Positions 1-8,480 of a stretch of 64,000 bases of DNA are shown here, one piece after another. The stretch lies in NCBI RefSeq assembly GCF_020966755.1, contig NZ_JAJKFT010000010.1, forward strand, positions 620,001 through 684,000. The letters are read 5' to 3'. Position numbers and translations under genes: made by a program. Numbering within the stretch: the stretch's first letter is position 1; every line of letters begins with the position of its first letter. The notes under the pieces are model-generated. The model did no database searches and was not told the DNA's origin. It worked only from the letters and a program-made list of their open reading frames with translations. This DNA is from Blastopirellula sediminis. GTDB taxonomy: Bacteria; Planctomycetota; Planctomycetia; Pirellulales; Pirellulaceae.

Positions 1-636
1 GTCGCCGCAGTCGACGACAGCGTTGGCGCAATTCTCGACGCACTCGATCGTTTGAGCCTGGCCGATAACACGGTCGTCATCTTCTTCTCCGACAACGGCG
101 GTCTGTGCACTGTCGGCAACATGGGCCCGACCTGCAACTTGCCGCTCCGCAGCGGCAAAGGTTGGTTGTACGAAGGGGGCGTTCGCGAACCGATGATCAT
201 CCGGGCGCCCGGCGTCACCAAGCCGGGAAGCGTCTGCGATACGCCGGTCGTCAGCATGGACTTCTTCCCCACCATCCTGTCGCTGGCCGGACTGCCGGCG
301 ATGCCGCAGTTGCACGTCGACGGCGAAAGCCTCGTGCCGCTGCTGGAAGGAAAAGAGCCGACCGAAGCGCGAACCTTCTATTGGCACTATCCGCACTACC
401 ACGGCTCGAAATGGACGCCGGGGGCGTCGATTCGCGACGGCGACTGGAAGCTGATCGAGTTCTACGAAGACGACCGGGTCGAACTGTTCAACCTGGCCCA
501 AGACCCCGGCGAACAGCACGACCTGAGCAAGTCGAACCCAGAGAAAACGGCCGAGCTGCGGCAGAAGCTGAAAGCCTGGCAGACGAAAATGAAGGCGAAA
601 ATGCCCCAAGAAAATCCCAACTATAAGAAAGGTTAG
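1..636 (+). CDS. Sulfatase, C-terminal part (5' end outside the window)
   Basis: The reading frame is open from base 1, so the gene starts upstream; 211 residues are visible. The fragment holds the second half of an alkaline-phosphatase-fold sulfatase: an SDNGG metal-site segment near residue 31, a [12 protein letters not shown] strand, the [12 protein letters not shown] segment, and a C-terminal subdomain with [10 protein letters not shown] and [12 protein letters not shown], the usual tail of bacterial arylsulfatases. The formylglycine motif lies outside the window. Such enzymes cleave sulfate esters from polysaccharides, usually after export. It ends about 100 bases before the next gene on the same strand. 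The family call is firm; the substrate is unknown. Confidence 0.9.
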   Translation, partial: VAAVDDSVGAILDALDRLSLADNTVVIFFSDNGGLCTVGNMGPTCNLPLRSGKGWLYEGGVREPMIIRAPGVTKPGSVCDTPVVSMDFFPTILSLAGLPAMPQLHVDGESLVPLLEGKEPTEARTFYWHYPHYHGSKWTPGASIRDGDWKLIEFYEDDRVELFNLAQDPGEQHDLSKSNPEKTAELRQKLKAWQTKMKAKMPQENPNYKKG

Positions 637-736
637 CTGGCTTACACGCCATGTACCTGGGGTGAACTATCTTTTTTTGACGGGGAATCGGGGCGAATTT
701 ACGCCCCGATCGATGCATTGGGGAAAAGGGCAAACT

Positions 737-1972
737 ATGAAAATCTCGCGACTGGTCGGTCTCGGTATCGTCTTCTTCGCTGCGGCGGGCGCCTTACAGG
801 CCGGCGATTGGCTCCATTGGCGCGGCCCGCAAGATCTAGGGATCGCCGAACCGGGACAAAACCCGCCGGCCGAGTTCAGCGATAGCGAGAACGTCGTTTG
901 GAAAACCGCGGTTCCTGGCCGCGGGCACTCTTCTCCCACCATCATCGGCGACAAGGTGATCCTGACCACCGCCGACAAAGAAAAACAGACGCAGTCGGTC
1001 CTCTGCTTCGATCGCAAAACAGGCAAGGAGCTCTGGGCGACCGTGGTCAACAGCGGCGGACTGCCGCGCGAGATCCACTCGAAGAACACGCACGCTTCGC
1101 CGACGGTCGCGTGCGACGGCAAGGAGCTGTTCGCCGTCTTCAACAACAACGACTCGGTGCAACTCGCGGCGCTCGACTTGAACGGCAAACTCCTTTGGAA
1201 GAAGCAGGGGCCGTTTCTGCCGGAGCAATACAAGTTCGGCTACGCTCCTTCGCCGCTTTTGTACGACAACCTGGTGATTCTGGCCGCGGAGTACGAAAAA
1301 GGGTACATTGTCGCGCTTAACAAGAAGAATGGTTCGATCGCGTGGAAGATTGATCGCCCGCAGATCAGCTTCTCTTCGCCGATCGTCGCCAAGATCGGCG
1401 GCCGCGATCAGATGCTGATCAGCGGTCTCGGCAAGGTGAGCAGCTTTGATCCGAAGACCGGCAAGCTGCTCTGGGCGGTTGACGGTCCGGCGGTCGCAAC
1501 TTGCGGCACCCTGGTCTGGCTGGGCGATACCGTCTTCGCCAGCGGCGGCTATCCCGAGAAAGAAACGATCGCCGTCAAAGCGGACGGCTCGGGCAAGGTG
1601 TTGTGGCGGCAAGGGGTGAAGTGCTACGAGCAGTCGATGCTCGCGTCCGACGGTTACGTCTATGCGGTCACCGACGAAGGCATCGCCTATTGCTGGAACG
1701 CCGAGACCGGCGAAGAGATGTGGAAGCGCCGTTTGGGCGGTTCGGTCAGCTCGTCCCCGACGCTGGTCGGCGACAAGATCTACTTGTTCAACGAACGGGG
1801 AAAATGCTTCGTCTTCAAGGCGAACCCGGAGAAGTTCGAGCTACTCGCCGAAAACCAGCTCGGCGACGAAGCGTTCGCGTCCCCTTCGTTCTGCGAAGGG
1901 CAAATGTTCATGCGAACCGCCGATTCGAGCAGCGGAACGCGACTGGAAACGCTCTACTGCATCGGGCAGTAA
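737..1972 (+). CDS. Exported PQQ-like beta-propeller repeat protein
   Basis: 411 residues. The ATG at 737 is chosen because it begins a clear signal peptide (MKISRLVGLG, then an Ala-rich h-region ending QAGDW); an in-frame upstream start at 662 would place 25 non-hydrophobic residues in front of it. The mature part starts DWLHWRGPQ and carries repeated blades such as FDRKTGKELW, LDLNGKLLWKK, FDPKTGKLLW and WNAETGEEMWKR, the tryptophan-docking pattern of PQQ/BamB-like propellers. No dehydrogenase catalytic domain is seen, so a scaffolding or binding role in the periplasm is more likely than enzyme activity. It is followed immediately by a nested palindromic repeat that separates it from a convergent gene. 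Confidence 0.85.
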   Translation: MKISRLVGLGIVFFAAAGALQAGDWLHWRGPQDLGIAEPGQNPPAEFSDSENVVWKTAVPGRGHSSPTIIGDKVILTTADKEKQTQSVLCFDRKTGKELWATVVNSGGLPREIHSKNTHASPTVACDGKELFAVFNNNDSVQLAALDLNGKLLWKKQGPFLPEQYKFGYAPSPLLYDNLVILAAEYEKGYIVALNKKNGSIAWKIDRPQISFSSPIVAKIGGRDQMLISGLGKVSSFDPKTGKLLWAVDGPAVATCGTLVWLGDTVFASGGYPEKETIAVKADGSGKVLWRQGVKCYEQSMLASDGYVYAVTDEGIAYCWNAETGEEMWKRRLGGSVSSSPTLVGDKIYLFNERGKCFVFKANPEKFELLAENQLGDEAFASPSFCEGQMFMRTADSSSGTRLETLYCIGQ

Positions 1973-1976
1973 CTTA

Positions 1977-2136
1977 CACTAGCCCGCCGCGCAAGCAAGG
2001 GAATGCGGTCGCGAGTAAATGACCAATGACTAATCACTAATGTCTAATGAAAGATCGTGTCTTCCGAATTAGACATTAGTGATTAGTCATTAGGCATTTT
2101 CCGAATCCATTCCCTTGCTCGCGCTGCGGGCTAGTG
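1977..2136. repeat. Nested palindromic intergenic repeat (family A, copy 1)
   Basis: The outer arms are about 30 bases (1977-2008 and 2107-2136), CACTAGCCCGC and its complement at the ends, with a few mismatches. Inside sits a second, perfect 24-base inverted repeat (2025-2048 with 2068-2091) built from ACTAAT-like units. The element exactly fills the gap between two convergent genes and could act as a bidirectional terminator. Related copies occur near 27971, 48775 and 48897. Confidence 0.9.
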
Positions 2137-2141
2137 AAGAA

Positions 2142-2909
2142 CTACGATTCCGGTTTGACCGGGATCTCGATCGGCTTCAGGTTGACGCCGCCAGAGGAGC
2201 GGAGGTCGAGCTCGTACGTCTTCCCTTCGATCATTTTGATGTTCGGCGTTTCGCCGTGGATCGCGCGGATCCCCTTCGCCTTGGCCGCTTCGGGATCGTT
2301 GGCGAGCTTCCAGAAGTCTTTCCAGAGTTGGTTTTCAAACTCGGTCGCTTCGGGGCTTCGGCCATAGACCATCGGGCGATCGCCGATCACATCGATGTCA
2401 GGGACTTCGCTCGGCTTTTGATCTTCGCCGAAGATCTTGCGGAAGAGGAAGATCGACGTGTTGCGGAAGGGGTCGGCCTCTTCGACGTACTTGTCCTCAA
2501 ACTTGACGACCCAATACTCGACGTAGACGACGTCCCCTTTCACCACGTACTCGCGCGGCTGGCCAACCGGCTGACCGTCACGATCGATTTCCTGGAAGCG
2601 GATCTTGGAGTTCTTATCGCCGGTGTCGGGATCAACCGTCTGGTCAACCACATGAAACCGACCGATCCGATGATCGACCTTCAGCAGTTTGAGCCGGACT
2701 TCCAGCTTTTCGATTTCAGCCTGCTTCTGCGTGACCTCTTCCTCGAGCGCCGAGACTTTCGTCTGGGCCGCTTTCAGCGCGAGCTCTTTTTCATGATAGA
2801 CGTTGTAGCCAAAGTAAGAGGCGATCCCGAGAACCGTCGCCACCAACAGCGCCAGCACCGTGCGGAGGGTGCTGTTAATCGTCGAGATCGTTTCCATCGT
2901 CTTGGCCAT
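2142..2909 (-). CDS. Single-pass membrane protein with coiled coil, unknown function
   Basis: 255 residues from the ATG at 2909, which has AGGAAG nine bases upstream; a start 57 bases further up is less well supported. There is one transmembrane helix at about residues 15-35, then a charged coiled coil (EKELALKAAQ through EKLEVRLKLL, about 38-75), and then a beta-rich domain of about 180 residues with repeated Val/Tyr strands (EYVVKGDVVYVEYWVVKFED). The soluble part probably faces the periplasm. I do not recognise a named family. It stands alone between a repeat and the DUF1328 gene, both genes being on the minus strand. Confidence 0.8.
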   Translation of the reverse strand: MAKTMETISTINSTLRTVLALLVATVLGIASYFGYNVYHEKELALKAAQTKVSALEEEVTQKQAEIEKLEVRLKLLKVDHRIGRFHVVDQTVDPDTGDKNSKIRFQEIDRDGQPVGQPREYVVKGDVVYVEYWVVKFEDKYVEEADPFRNTSIFLFRKIFGEDQKPSEVPDIDVIGDRPMVYGRSPEATEFENQLWKDFWKLANDPEAAKAKGIRAIHGETPNIKMIEGKTYELDLRSSGGVNLKPIEIPVKPES

Positions 2910-3228
2910 GTACGCCGCTTCCTGGTCGCTTGATTTATCGGTTCGCCTATCGAAATTGTACACCACGCCGCGACGCCGCGGAGCGCAAAAGCAGAGGGTC
3001 CCCGAAGGGCCCCTCCAACTTCATCCTGGGTAGTGCAATCTCTTTACATCTTGCGAAACGACCTGGAAGCGATGCTGCGCGTATGGGCGGCATCGTTATG
3101 ACCTTCGCGCGACTGCGGATTGCGGTCATCGATGGCGCTATCGGCGCTGAAACGGATCCGCAGACGGACTCCTTGACCGTGATGGCGTTTCGCCTAGTCC
3201 GGCGAGCACCTGGTACGTCGGCCGTTCG
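2910..3228. other. Gap of about 320 bases without a gene
   Basis: This is the leader region of the minus-strand coiled-coil gene and the region downstream of DUF1328. It holds one hairpin (2994-3015, listed separately). No credible reading frame is seen on either strand. Confidence 0.6.
2994..3015 (-). terminator. Hairpin with UUCG tetraloop, possible terminator of the DUF1328 unit
   Basis: On the minus strand GAGGG and CCC arms close a TTCG loop, with one internal mismatch. A C(UUCG)G loop is unusually stable. A short T tract (TGCTTTTG) follows in the minus direction. It could end DUF1328 transcription or act in the leader of the next gene. Confidence 0.4.
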
Positions 3229-3399
3229 TTATACGACCGGACGACGGAACCCGCCCACCAGCAAGCTGACGATGAACATGATCACAAAGATGACCGCGAG
3301 AAACTTCGCGATACCAGCCGCCATACCGGCGACGCCCCCAAAACCCAACAAAGCGGCGATCAGCGCGATCACCAAAAACGTAATAGCCCAGCTCAACAT
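3229..3399 (-). CDS. DUF1328 (YtjA-like) small membrane protein
   Basis: 56 residues from the ATG at 3399, set by AAGGAG seven bases upstream; the longer frame to 3501 lacks this site and adds a charged tail unlike the family. The protein is almost entirely two hydrophobic helices ([20 protein letters not shown], then [20 protein letters not shown]) joined by a Gly-rich turn and ending FRRPVV. This is the normal size and layout of DUF1328/YtjA proteins, which are inner-membrane proteins of unknown function often linked to stress. A strong sigma-54-type promoter lies at 3462-3476, so induced expression is likely. Confidence 0.9.
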   Translation of the reverse strand: MLSWAITFLVIALIAALLGFGGVAGMAAGIAKFLAVIFVIMFIVSLLVGGFRRPVV

Positions 3400-3426
3400 G
3401 GCTTTCTCCTTTGGAATGGATGGAAA

Positions 3427-3449
3427 CGTTCGTGAGATCTTCACGAACG
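3427..3449 (-). promoter_or_regulatory. Perfect inverted repeat at the start of the DUF1328 leader
   Basis: Nine-base arms CGTTCGTGA and TCACGAACG flank a five-base spacer. Given the sigma-54-type site just upstream, transcription would start close to the outer arm, so the mRNA would begin with this hairpin. It may be an operator or an RNA-stabilising 5' stem. Confidence 0.5.
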
Positions 3450-3461
3450 ATTTCAGCAATC

Positions 3462-3476
3462 GCACGCGGCGTGCCA
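3462..3476 (-). promoter_or_regulatory. Sigma-54 type -24/-12 promoter for DUF1328
   Basis: On the minus strand the sequence reads TGGCACGCCGCGTGC. The -24 element matches the TGGCAC consensus fully, GG and GC have the required ten-base spacing, and the -12 element is GTGC against consensus TTGC. The predicted start lies about 50 bases ahead of the ATG. Confidence 0.65.
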
Positions 3477-3641
3477 ATTGACGCAAGTCGAGAACTAGCA
3501 ATGTTTTTCCTGACGTAGGTCGCGGCGATCTGATCGAACGTCAGCCTGATAGGCAGCAAGTCGGCCGCGCTAAGAGAGTCGCGCCGCAAAGTAAGGTAGA
3601 ATGAATAGTTTGCCCCATGTTTAACGCAGCCCCGGCGATCT

Positions 3642-4376
3642 ATGGCATCCGACACGGCCTCTAATCCGCAGCGCTCGTCGATCATCCGACTGGACCATGT
3701 CGGACGCGTCTTCACCATGGGGGAAGTGAAGGTCGAAGTGCTGCGCGACTTCAGTCTCGATATCTATGAGGGAGAATTCATCGCAGTCGTCGGTCCTAGC
3801 GGCAGCGGCAAGTCGACCATCCTGAATCTGATCGGCGGACTCGACCAACCGACCTCCGGGCACATTCTGTTTCGGGGAGAAGATCTGACCACGGCGACCA
3901 ATCGCCGGCTGACCTCGTACCGCCGCGATCATGTCGGCTTCGTCTTTCAGTTCTATAACCTTGCGCCGAACCTGACCGCCCGCGAGAACGTCTTGACCGC
4001 GACCGAGATCGTCCGCGATCCGGCCGACGTCGACGAAGTGCTGGAGATGGTCGGGCTGACCGATCGCGCCGATCACTTTCCGGCGCAGCTTTCCGGCGGC
4101 GAACAACAGCGGGTCGCAATCGCGCGGGCGGTAGCCAAGAATCCAAGTCTGCTTCTCTGCGACGAACCGACCGGCGCGCTTGACTATGCAACCGGGATCA
4201 AGGCGCTGCGACTCCTCGTCGACGTCAATCGCCGCTTGGGAACGACGATCGTCCTGATCACCCACAACAGCGCCATCGCCGAAACGGCCGATCGCGTCGT
4301 TCACCTCCGCAGCGGCCAGATCAGCGAAATGGTGATCCATGAGCATCCGATCGCACCGGAAGAGGTGATCTGGTGA
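3642..4376 (+). CDS. ABC transporter ATP-binding protein (LolD/MacB type)
   Basis: 244 residues. The complete ATPase core is visible: Walker [10 protein letters not shown] at residues 51-59, Q-loop GFVFQFYNL, signature [14 protein letters not shown], Walker [13 protein letters not shown], and the H-loop in [11 protein letters not shown]. The GALD form after Walker B and the short length are typical of the LolD/MacB/DevA group, which power FtsX-type permeases without moving substrate through the permease channel. Its stop overlaps the permease start by four bases, indicating translational coupling. The substrate is unknown; lipoproteins, lipids or toxic compounds are all possible. Confidence 0.95.
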   Translation: MASDTASNPQRSSIIRLDHVGRVFTMGEVKVEVLRDFSLDIYEGEFIAVVGPSGSGKSTILNLIGGLDQPTSGHILFRGEDLTTATNRRLTSYRRDHVGFVFQFYNLAPNLTARENVLTATEIVRDPADVDEVLEMVGLTDRADHFPAQLSGGEQQRVAIARAVAKNPSLLLCDEPTGALDYATGIKALRLLVDVNRRLGTTIVLITHNSAIAETADRVVHLRSGQISEMVIHEHPIAPEEVIW

Positions 4377-6745
4377 GCATGCTCGATCGCAAACTGGGAC
4401 GAGATCTCCTGCAATCGCGCGGGCTGCTGCTGGCGATCGTCAGCATCATGACGCTGGGAATTGGGCTCTTCGTCGGGATGCAATCGACTTACCACAGTTT
4501 GAGCGAAGCGAAACAGCGCTATTACGCCAACTGCCGCGTCGCCGATTTCTGGGTCGATCTGAAAAAACTGCCGCTGGCCGAAGTCGACGCAGTTCGTCGG
4601 ATGGAAGGAATCCGGCAATTGCAGCCACGGATTCAATTTGCGGCGACGGTTGATCTCGATAACCGGGTCAAACCGCTTAACGGTTTGGTGATCGCGATGC
4701 CGGAGCACCGCCAACCGGTGCTGAACGACATCATGATGGTCCGCGGCAGCTATTTCACTGGACGCCGCGAAAACGAAGTGGTGATCAACGACAAGTTCGC
4801 CGCCGCTAATCGCATCTCGCCGGGCGACTGGATTCATCTGTTGATGAACGATCGCCGGCAAGAGTTTTTCGTGGTCGGCACGGCGATCAGCGCCGAGTTC
4901 ACCTATCTGCTGGGACCGGGCGCTTTGACGCCGGACCCGGAAAACTTCGGGGTGTTTTACGTTCCGCAGCGTTTCGCAGAAGACGCGTATGACTTCTCCG
5001 GCGCTGCGAATCAACTGGTTGGCGCCGTCGCCCCTGGGACCAACTTGGATCGTTTGCTCGACGATATTGAACTACAGCTCAGCCCGTTCGGCGTTTTTTC
5101 TGCAACGCCGCTGAAGGACTACACGTCGAATTACTACATTTCCAACGAGATCGAACAATTGGCGACCTTCGCCACGTTTCTGCCGTCGGTCTTTCTCGCG
5201 GTCGCCGCCCTGGTGCTGAACGTGCTGATGACGCGGCTTGCGCGACAACAGCGCGTGGTAGTCGGCACGTTCAAAGCGATCGGCTACAGCGACTGGACGT
5301 TGTTCATCCACTTTCTCAAGTATGGCGCGGCAGTCGGCGTCGCCGGCTCGATTGGCGGATCGGCGCTGGGGATGCTATTGACCCAGGGAATGACCGCCCA
5401 ATATCAGACGTTATTTCAATTCCCCGATCTGCACGCCGACTTCTTTCCGGCGACCCATTTGACCGGCCTGGCGGTCAGCTTATTCTGCTCGATCCTTGGT
5501 TCGCTCTATGGCGCTCGCTCGATGCTGGTTTTGAAGCCGGTCGAAGCGATGCGGAGCGATCCGCCGAAAAACTCGGGCCGCATCTGGTTGGAACACTTCC
5601 CTTGGCTATGGGGCCAGCTCTCGTCGCCGTGGCGAGCTGCGCTGCGCGGGATGTTTCGCAATCGCGTGCGGACCGCGGTGGCGATCTTTGCGTCGATGAC
5701 CGGCGCGTCGATTCTGGTCGCAGGCCTGATGATGTACGAAGCGACCGACTATTTCATTCGTGTGCAATTTGAAGAGATTATCCGGAGCGATATCGACCTC
5801 TCGTTTAAAGACGTCGTCGACCAGGCGGCGATCAACGAACTGCGACGACTCCCCGGCGCCGACCTGGCCGAACCGATGTTCAGTGTCGCTTGTACGCTCG
5901 AAAACGGCGTACACACGCGCCGTAGCGCCGTGATGGGAATCGCACCTGGCGCGAGCCTGACTTCTCCACGCAACGAGGCAGGCGAACCGATCGCAGTGCC
6001 GGAAGTTGGTCTGACTCTCGATCGGCAGTTGGCGAATATCCTGAATGTCGGCCGGGGCGATTTGGTCGTTCTTCGTCCGGTGCAGGGGGATCAAACGCCG
6101 AAGACCGTTCCGGTCGCCCAGATTTGCGACGGGATGTTCGGGCTGAGTTGCTACGCCGACATTCATTATCTGAACAAGCTGCGCGGAGAAGAATTCGCCG
6201 CCAGCGGCGCACAGCTGAAGGTCAATCCGGCGCCAGGGGTCATTGATGATCTTTATCGCGAGCTGAAGCGAATGCCGGCGATCGAATCGGTCAACGCGCG
6301 GATCGACATGATTAACAACATGCGGAAGACGTTCGTTCAGGCGCAATTGGTGATGATCTTCTCGATTATCCTGTTCGCCGGGATCATCTTCTTCGGCAGC
6401 GTTTTGAACGCCACGCTAATCAATCTTTCCGAACGGGAACGAGAAGCGGCGACGCTCGGAGCAATTGGCTACACGCGCTGGGAAATCGGCGCGATGTTCT
6501 TGCGCGAAAGCATGTTGGCTAATGTGATCGGCACGCTGCTCGGCTTTCCGCTCGGCTATCAACTGGTCGTCTTGATGACGTTTACGATTGATAAGGACCT
6601 GATCCGCTTTCCGGTCGTCACGGCGCCCTGGATTTACATTGCGGGAATCGTCGCCTCGATTTCGTTCGCCCTCTTGGCCCATGCGGTCGTGCAGCGGCGA
6701 ATCAACACCATGAATTTGCTTGAAGCGCTTCAAGTGAAGGAATAA
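4373..6745 (+). CDS. FtsX-like ABC transporter permease
   Basis: 790 residues, GTG start overlapping the ATPase stop (GTGA). It has an N-terminal helix (LLAIVSIMTLGIGLFVGMQS) followed by a large periplasmic domain, a block of three helices at about 270-385 (FLPSVFLAVAALVLNVLMTR onward), a second N-helix and periplasmic domain from about 425 (RVRTAVAIFASMTGASILVA), and a final block of three helices (QLVMIFSIILFAGIIFFGS to the C-terminus). This is two FtsX/MacB-type halves fused in one chain, so one polypeptide could form the whole transmembrane unit, as in the LolC/E-like 'double' permeases. The adaptor gene follows after two bases. Confidence 0.92.
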   Translation: MSMLDRKLGRDLLQSRGLLLAIVSIMTLGIGLFVGMQSTYHSLSEAKQRYYANCRVADFWVDLKKLPLAEVDAVRRMEGIRQLQPRIQFAATVDLDNRVKPLNGLVIAMPEHRQPVLNDIMMVRGSYFTGRRENEVVINDKFAAANRISPGDWIHLLMNDRRQEFFVVGTAISAEFTYLLGPGALTPDPENFGVFYVPQRFAEDAYDFSGAANQLVGAVAPGTNLDRLLDDIELQLSPFGVFSATPLKDYTSNYYISNEIEQLATFATFLPSVFLAVAALVLNVLMTRLARQQRVVVGTFKAIGYSDWTLFIHFLKYGAAVGVAGSIGGSALGMLLTQGMTAQYQTLFQFPDLHADFFPATHLTGLAVSLFCSILGSLYGARSMLVLKPVEAMRSDPPKNSGRIWLEHFPWLWGQLSSPWRAALRGMFRNRVRTAVAIFASMTGASILVAGLMMYEATDYFIRVQFEEIIRSDIDLSFKDVVDQAAINELRRLPGADLAEPMFSVACTLENGVHTRRSAVMGIAPGASLTSPRNEAGEPIAVPEVGLTLDRQLANILNVGRGDLVVLRPVQGDQTPKTVPVAQICDGMFGLSCYADIHYLNKLRGEEFAASGAQLKVNPAPGVIDDLYRELKRMPAIESVNARIDMINNMRKTFVQAQLVMIFSIILFAGIIFFGSVLNATLINLSEREREAATLGAIGYTRWEIGAMFLRESMLANVIGTLLGFPLGYQLVVLMTFTIDKDLIRFPVVTAPWIYIAGIVASISFALLAHAVVQRRINTMNLLEALQVKE

Positions 6746-6747
6746 CC

Positions 6748-8139
6748 ATGACGAAAACGCGTTCCGGCGAAAGCTGGATTAACAAGTGGTCGATACTGAC
6801 GGCGGTGATCCTGGCGCTGGTCGGAGTCTGGTTGGCGTTTGGCCGAACCGCCGGCAAACCGGTCGAAACGGTTCGCCCGTCGCATGGACCGATCGCACAG
6901 TACGTCGACGAGCAGGGGAAAACCCGGTTGCCTCGGACCTACGACATCACCATGCCGCTGGAAGGACGGATCGAAGCGATCACGCTGGAGCCTGGCGACG
7001 CCGTGAAAAAGGGGGAAACGGTCGCGCGCCTCGTGCAAAGCGATTTGCAGAACGATCTGGATGAGGCGCAAGCGGCCGTTCAACGACTGACCGCGTCGAT
7101 TGCGGAAAACGCCGATACCACGGTCGAAGATACCAGCAAAACCCAGGCGTCCCACTTCGTCGAGTCGATGAAAGCGACCGTCGAAGCGGCCAAGTCGCGA
7201 ATGGTCGCCGGCCAATCGCGCGTCGACTATGCGAACACGTTCCTGGGACGGGTCGAGAGCCTGATTCCGTCTCGCGCAAAAACGGAAGACGAACTTGATC
7301 AAGCGCAGCTGCGCAAGGTGGAGGCCGAAACCGACTATCAGCAGGACGTGCTGATCTTCCAAGCGATGAAGTCGATCGACGCCGCGACGATGCTGCTGCC
7401 AACCTTGGTGCAACAGTACATCGATCGCAAAGACTTGACGATCGCCGTCCTGAAACAGGAAAAAGCGGAAGCCGAAGCGCGACTCCGCCAAGCGAAAACG
7501 AACCTGGAGCGCGGCACCATGACGAGCCCAATCGACGGCGTCGTCCTGGAACGCGAGATCGTCGACGAACAGCAACTCTCGGCCGGTGCGGCGCTGCTCT
7601 CGATCGGCGATCTGCGTGAACTGGAAGTCGAAGCCGATCTGCTAAGTCAGGATGCGGTCAACCTGCGCGCCGGTTCGCGAGCGCTCATCTATGGCGCCGC
7701 GGTGGGACGAACGCCGGAAGATGGCCTGGAGGGAGTCATCGAACGAATTCGTCCCGCCGGATTCACGAAACGCAGCTCGCTCGGCGTCGATCAACAGCGG
7801 GTGAAAGTCATCGTCCGGCTGCGAAGCGGCGAACTCGAAAAGGTCGCCTCCGATCGGACGCTGGGTGTCGACTATCGCGTCCAGGTTCGCGCGATTGAAC
7901 AAGAGAAAAGCGACGCACTGACGATCCCCCGCGCTTGTCTGTTTCGCGCCGCCGACGGCAGTTGGCAAGTGATGGCGGTACGCGACGGAGTCGCGCGGTT
8001 AGTCCGCGTTGACGTTGGCCTGATCAATGATCGCCTGGCCGAAATCACGGCCAATTTGGGAGCGGATGAAATGGTTATTTTGGCGCCAGAATCAAGCCTG
8101 CATGATGGGGATCGCGTGCGAGCGATCAATAACGACTAG
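6748..8139 (+). CDS. HlyD-family periplasmic adaptor subunit
   Basis: 463 residues, starting two bases after the permease stop. It has an N-terminal membrane anchor (WSILTAVILALVGVWLAFG), a lipoyl/biotinyl-type half (EGRIEAITLEPGDAVKKGET), a long alpha-helical hairpin of about 200 residues rich in Ala/Glu/Gln (LDEAQAAVQRL to EAEARLRQAK), the second lipoyl half (SPIDGVVLEREIVDEQQLSAG), then beta-barrel and membrane-proximal domains. This is the usual order of membrane fusion proteins. With the two preceding genes it forms a MacAB-like export system; an outer-membrane TolC partner is not in the window. Confidence 0.95.
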   Translation: MTKTRSGESWINKWSILTAVILALVGVWLAFGRTAGKPVETVRPSHGPIAQYVDEQGKTRLPRTYDITMPLEGRIEAITLEPGDAVKKGETVARLVQSDLQNDLDEAQAAVQRLTASIAENADTTVEDTSKTQASHFVESMKATVEAAKSRMVAGQSRVDYANTFLGRVESLIPSRAKTEDELDQAQLRKVEAETDYQQDVLIFQAMKSIDAATMLLPTLVQQYIDRKDLTIAVLKQEKAEAEARLRQAKTNLERGTMTSPIDGVVLEREIVDEQQLSAGAALLSIGDLRELEVEADLLSQDAVNLRAGSRALIYGAAVGRTPEDGLEGVIERIRPAGFTKRSSLGVDQQRVKVIVRLRSGELEKVASDRTLGVDYRVQVRAIEQEKSDALTIPRACLFRAADGSWQVMAVRDGVARLVRVDVGLINDRLAEITANLGADEMVILAPESSLHDGDRVRAINND

Positions 8140-8480
8140 CGTTGCCGGCGCCTGTTGACAAGAAAAAGAAAAACCCCCACAAACGGGGCAGAGTCTGTGA
8201 GGGCCTCCCGGTCGCAAGCGACCAAGGATATTGAGTGCTGACTACAAGAATCAGCGCTTATTTCGAATCAATCGTTGCTTTATAAAGTTCGTTGCATATC
8301 ACTTGCAAGCAAAAAATCGGGGACTTGATTGGAATCCCACAACGCGCGTCGACAGATAATTTTCGGTAAGGGCAGTCGACGGGCGATACACATTCTTAGA
8401 AGATACGCCGCGTCGACTTTATCCACTTCGACGCACTTTGTCATCTCCAACGTCGATCGAAACGCATCGGAAAAATTTGC
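8140..8480. other. Gene-free stretch with three consecutive hairpins
   Basis: Three stem-loops follow each other: 8174-8203 (CCCCCACA with TGTGAGGG, one mismatch), 8210-8223 (GGTCGC, AA loop, GCGACC) and 8234-8258 (AGTGCTGA with TCAGCGCT, one wobble). An A-rich tract precedes the first. No gene is seen. The region may be a structured 3' end of the efflux operon or a small RNA. Confidence 0.45.
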
